From Aquimarina amphilecti (GTDB lineage: Bacteria; Bacteroidota; Bacteroidia; Flavobacteriales; Flavobacteriaceae), in the NCBI RefSeq assembly GCF_900109375.1, contig NZ_FOAB01000008.1, positions 34,520 to 98,519 on the forward strand: a DNA stretch of 64,000 nt, written 5' to 3'. Within the stretch, counting starts at the first letter, position 1. Every line of letters begins with the position of its first letter. Positions 61,625-64,000 of the stretch are shown piece by piece. A model generated the notes under the pieces. That model saw only the letters and a program-made list of their open reading frames with translations, was not told the origin of the DNA and did no database searches. The translations under genes were made by a program, and so were the position numbers.

Positions 61625-62653
61625 ATGTCATATCGACCACTTTTAGAATTTACAGAAAAAGGAATCTATTGTGATGTTGCCAAAGTATATCTTGATCCTT
61701 GGAAACCGGTAGATAAAGCAATTATTACACACGGACACGCCGATCATAGTAGATGGGGACATAAACAATATATTACGCATCACACGAACATCCCTATTAT
61801 CAAACATCGACTAGGAGATATTAACGTTAACGGAAAAGAATACGGAGAAACTTTTATAATAAACAATGTAAAATTTAGTCTACATCCCGCAGGTCATATC
61901 ATCGGAAGTTCTCAAATCAGAGTAGAACATAAAGGAAAAGTTTGGGTTTTCACAGGAGATTATAAAATTGAAAATGACGGTATTTCTGTTCCTTATGAGC
62001 CTGTAAAATGTCATACATTTATTACGGAATGCACTTTTGGGTTACCCGCATTTAAATGGACACCTCAAAACGAAGTTTTTAGAGATATTAACCAATGGTG
62101 GGCAGAAAATAAATCAGAAGGCAAAACTTCTATACTCTTGGGATATTCTCTTGGAAAAGCACAACGTCTTTTGAAATATTTAAATCCTGAAATTGGAAGG
62201 ATTTATACACATGGAGCCATAGAAAACATGACCAATGTTATTAGATCAATGATCGACTTCCCTAAGACTACTTTGGTAACGAGAGAAACTAAAAAAGAAG
62301 ATTTTATCGGGAATATTGTAGTAGCACCGCCTAGTGCTCATGGTAGTACTTGGATACGGAAAATGGTGCCGTATGTAACAGCCTCGGCTAGTGGATGGAT
62401 GACATTTAGAGGAGCTCGAAGACGAAGAGCAATTGACAAAGGGTTTGTACTCTCTGATCATTGTGATTGGGATGGTTTATTAACGGCCGTTAAAGAAACT
62501 GGAGCTACTAAAGTTATAAGTACCCACGGATATACGGAAATATTCTCGCGATATCTTAGGGAACTTGGGTATGATGCTCGTACAGAAAAAACACAATATG
62601 AAGGTGAACTTGCAGAAATAGAAACTAAAAAAGAAAGTGAGGTTATAGAATGA
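61625..62653 (+). CDS. Ligase-associated MBL-fold DNA exonuclease
   Basis: A 342-residue metallo-beta-lactamase/beta-CASP protein. The Zn motif is TITHGHADH-type (AIITHGHADHSRWG), followed by HPAGHIIGSSQI, VFTGDYKIE and FITECTFGLP. Later histidines sit in VLSDHCDWDGL and STHGYTEIF. It matches the exonuclease associated with the DNA ligase of bacterial LHR-helicase repair operons. The downstream ligase overlaps it by 4 bp (ATGA), which supports that reading. Confidence 0.93.
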   Translation: MSYRPLLEFTEKGIYCDVAKVYLDPWKPVDKAIITHGHADHSRWGHKQYITHHTNIPIIKHRLGDINVNGKEYGETFIINNVKFSLHPAGHIIGSSQIRVEHKGKVWVFTGDYKIENDGISVPYEPVKCHTFITECTFGLPAFKWTPQNEVFRDINQWWAENKSEGKTSILLGYSLGKAQRLLKYLNPEIGRIYTHGAIENMTNVIRSMIDFPKTTLVTRETKKEDFIGNIVVAPPSAHGSTWIRKMVPYVTASASGWMTFRGARRRRAIDKGFVLSDHCDWDGLLTAVKETGATKVISTHGYTEIFSRYLRELGYDARTEKTQYEGELAEIETKKESEVIE

Positions 62654-64000
62654 AACAGTTTGCAAACCTCATCAAAACTTTAGATAGCACCAATAAAACC
62701 AATGTAAAAGTAAGCGCATTGGCTTCTTATTTTAAAAATGCCCCAGAAAATGATAAAGTATGGACTATTGCTATACTCTCTCATCGAAGACCACCAAGAC
62801 CTGTAAACACGACGTTACTTAGATCTTGGGCTTCAGAATTAGCGAACATTCCGCTTTGGTTATTTGAAGAATCATATCATATTGTTGGAGATTTAGCAGA
62901 AACCATAGCGCTTGTAGTCCCTACTTCAAAAGAAAGTTCCACAAAAACCCTAACGGAATATCTACAAGAAATGATCGCTCTTAAAAAGCAATCCGAAGAA
63001 CATAAACGTGCATATCTTCAAAAAAATTGGGGAGTATTAAACTACTACGAACGTTTTGTGTTTACAAAACTGATCACTGGAGGTTTCCGAATTGGAGTAA
63101 GTCAAAAATTAATGACACGCTCTTTATCCAAAGCTACTGAAATAGATGAAGATATATTAGCATATAAATTGATGGGGAACTGGGATCCCAATACTATTTC
63201 ATTCCAAGATTTAGTATTAGAGGAAAAAGAATCTGATTTTCTTTCAAAACCCTATCCTTTCTACCTAGCATATGCAGTAGAAAATGAAGTTTCGGATCTA
63301 GGAAATATAACAAATTGGTATGCCGAGCATAAATGGGACGGAATCAGAGCTCAAGTTATTATTAGAAACAACGAAATTTTTGTCTGGAGTCGTGGAGAAG
63401 AATTGGTAACGGATAAATATCCAGAATTTCAAGAACTCTTAAAAATCATACCCAACGGAACCGTTTTAGACGGTGAAATTCTACCATTCCCAAATGGAAA
63501 AATAGGAACTTTTAATGATCTACAAACCAGAATAGGGAGAAAAACAGTTTCTAAAAACTTATTACAAAAAACTCCTGTTATTCTAAGAGCATATGATATG
63601 CTAGAGTGGAAAGGAAATGACATCAGAAACTATCCATTTTCTGAACGTCGTGAATTATTGGAAAAACTATTTCTTAACGTCCGTCATTCTGAACTCAACC
63701 CAGAATCTGGAACACCTTTGCATCTATCAGAAAAAATGACTTTTAACTCTTGGGAAGAAGTAGCCAATGAACGCGAACGATCTCGAGATGTTAAGTCAGA
63801 AGGTTTGATGTTAAAAAAGAAAGATTCACCTTATTTAGTCGGTCGCAAAAAAGGAGATTGGTGGAAATGGAAAGTAGATCCACTAACTATCGATGCGGTT
63901 TTAACATATGCTATGCGAGGACATGGGCGTAGGTCTAATTTATTTACAGATTATACTTTTGGACTTTGGAACGAGGATAAAACTGAATTAGTCACTTTTG
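62650..64000 (+). CDS. ATP-dependent DNA ligase (3' end outside window)
   Basis: An open frame of 450 codons that reaches the window edge, so the C-terminus is missing. Motif I is AEHKWDGIRAQ with the adenylated Lys228; TVLDGEIL (motif III), SEGLMLKKKDSPY (motif IV) and WWKWKVDPLTIDAV (motif V) are all present. A helical N-terminal domain (1-200) precedes them. This is the ligase type that travels with an MBL exonuclease and an LHR helicase in a DNA-repair cassette. The helicase is expected just downstream. Confidence 0.95.
   Translation, partial: MKQFANLIKTLDSTNKTNVKVSALASYFKNAPENDKVWTIAILSHRRPPRPVNTTLLRSWASELANIPLWLFEESYHIVGDLAETIALVVPTSKESSTKTLTEYLQEMIALKKQSEEHKRAYLQKNWGVLNYYERFVFTKLITGGFRIGVSQKLMTRSLSKATEIDEDILAYKLMGNWDPNTISFQDLVLEEKESDFLSKPYPFYLAYAVENEVSDLGNITNWYAEHKWDGIRAQVIIRNNEIFVWSRGEELVTDKYPEFQELLKIIPNGTVLDGEILPFPNGKIGTFNDLQTRIGRKTVSKNLLQKTPVILRAYDMLEWKGNDIRNYPFSERRELLEKLFLNVRHSELNPESGTPLHLSEKMTFNSWEEVANERERSRDVKSEGLMLKKKDSPYLVGRKKGDWWKWKVDPLTIDAVLTYAMRGHGRRSNLFTDYTFGLWNEDKTELVTF

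Overview
The window comes from an AT-rich chromosome of a gliding-type Bacteroidota, most likely a marine Flavobacteriaceae and Aquimarina-like in flavour. The support is: several proteins with type IX secretion (T9SS) C-terminal sorting domains, a PorP/SprF-like protein, repeated matches to the Bacteroidota -7 promoter element TAnnTTTG, flavobacterial families (DUF4286, DUF4199, DUF6428, TM2, HTTM), and double-glycine leader peptides. No rRNA, phage, insertion sequence or CRISPR array was seen. The genus is inference.

Layout. 1-6.9 kb (minus): a polysaccharide-degradation operon with a GH5_2 endoglucanase fused to a parallel beta-helix and two PL14/PL20-like lyase-fold proteins, all sharing Ig-like linker modules. 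7.9-16.0 kb (minus): a 2389-residue BspA-type surface protein with a T9SS type B tail, followed 4 bp later by its likely PorP/SprF partner. 16.4-23.9 kb: tRNA-Leu(CAA), then prs, rplY, pth, ribF, an HTTM membrane protein and a TPR histidine kinase, then a convergent M23 peptidase. 24.0-30.2 kb: an accessory island with two intact and one decayed double-glycine peptide genes. These flank a cassette of ECF sigma factor + TPR/anti-sigma-like protein, divergent from a lipoprotein + secreted TPR-CHAT protease. 30.9-44.6 kb: housekeeping (Flavo-1-like RNA, serS, rsmA, mgtE and others) and small enzymes. 45.0-47.2 kb: an arsenic operon (arsR, DUF6428, ArsN-like acetyltransferase, arsC) with a clear operator but no efflux pump in view. 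47.2-53.4 kb: MscS channel, OlsF-like bifunctional acyltransferase, aspartate kinase, GNAT, fbp. 53.7-56.9 kb: a compact operon of coiled-coil protein, longin/roadblock-like scaffold, Ras/Rab-like GTPase and hybrid histidine kinase. 58.1-61.3 kb: a T9SS-exported beta-helix protein. 61.6 kb to the end: MBL-fold exonuclease and ATP-dependent DNA ligase (cut by the window edge).

The two best candidates for poorly described systems are (i) the sigma/TPR//lipoprotein/TPR-CHAT cassette with its flanking leader-peptide genes, which share a near-identical 30-bp upstream box with an inner dyad, and (ii) the Ras-like GTPase operon. Both are inferred from domain content and gene order alone. No database search was possible.
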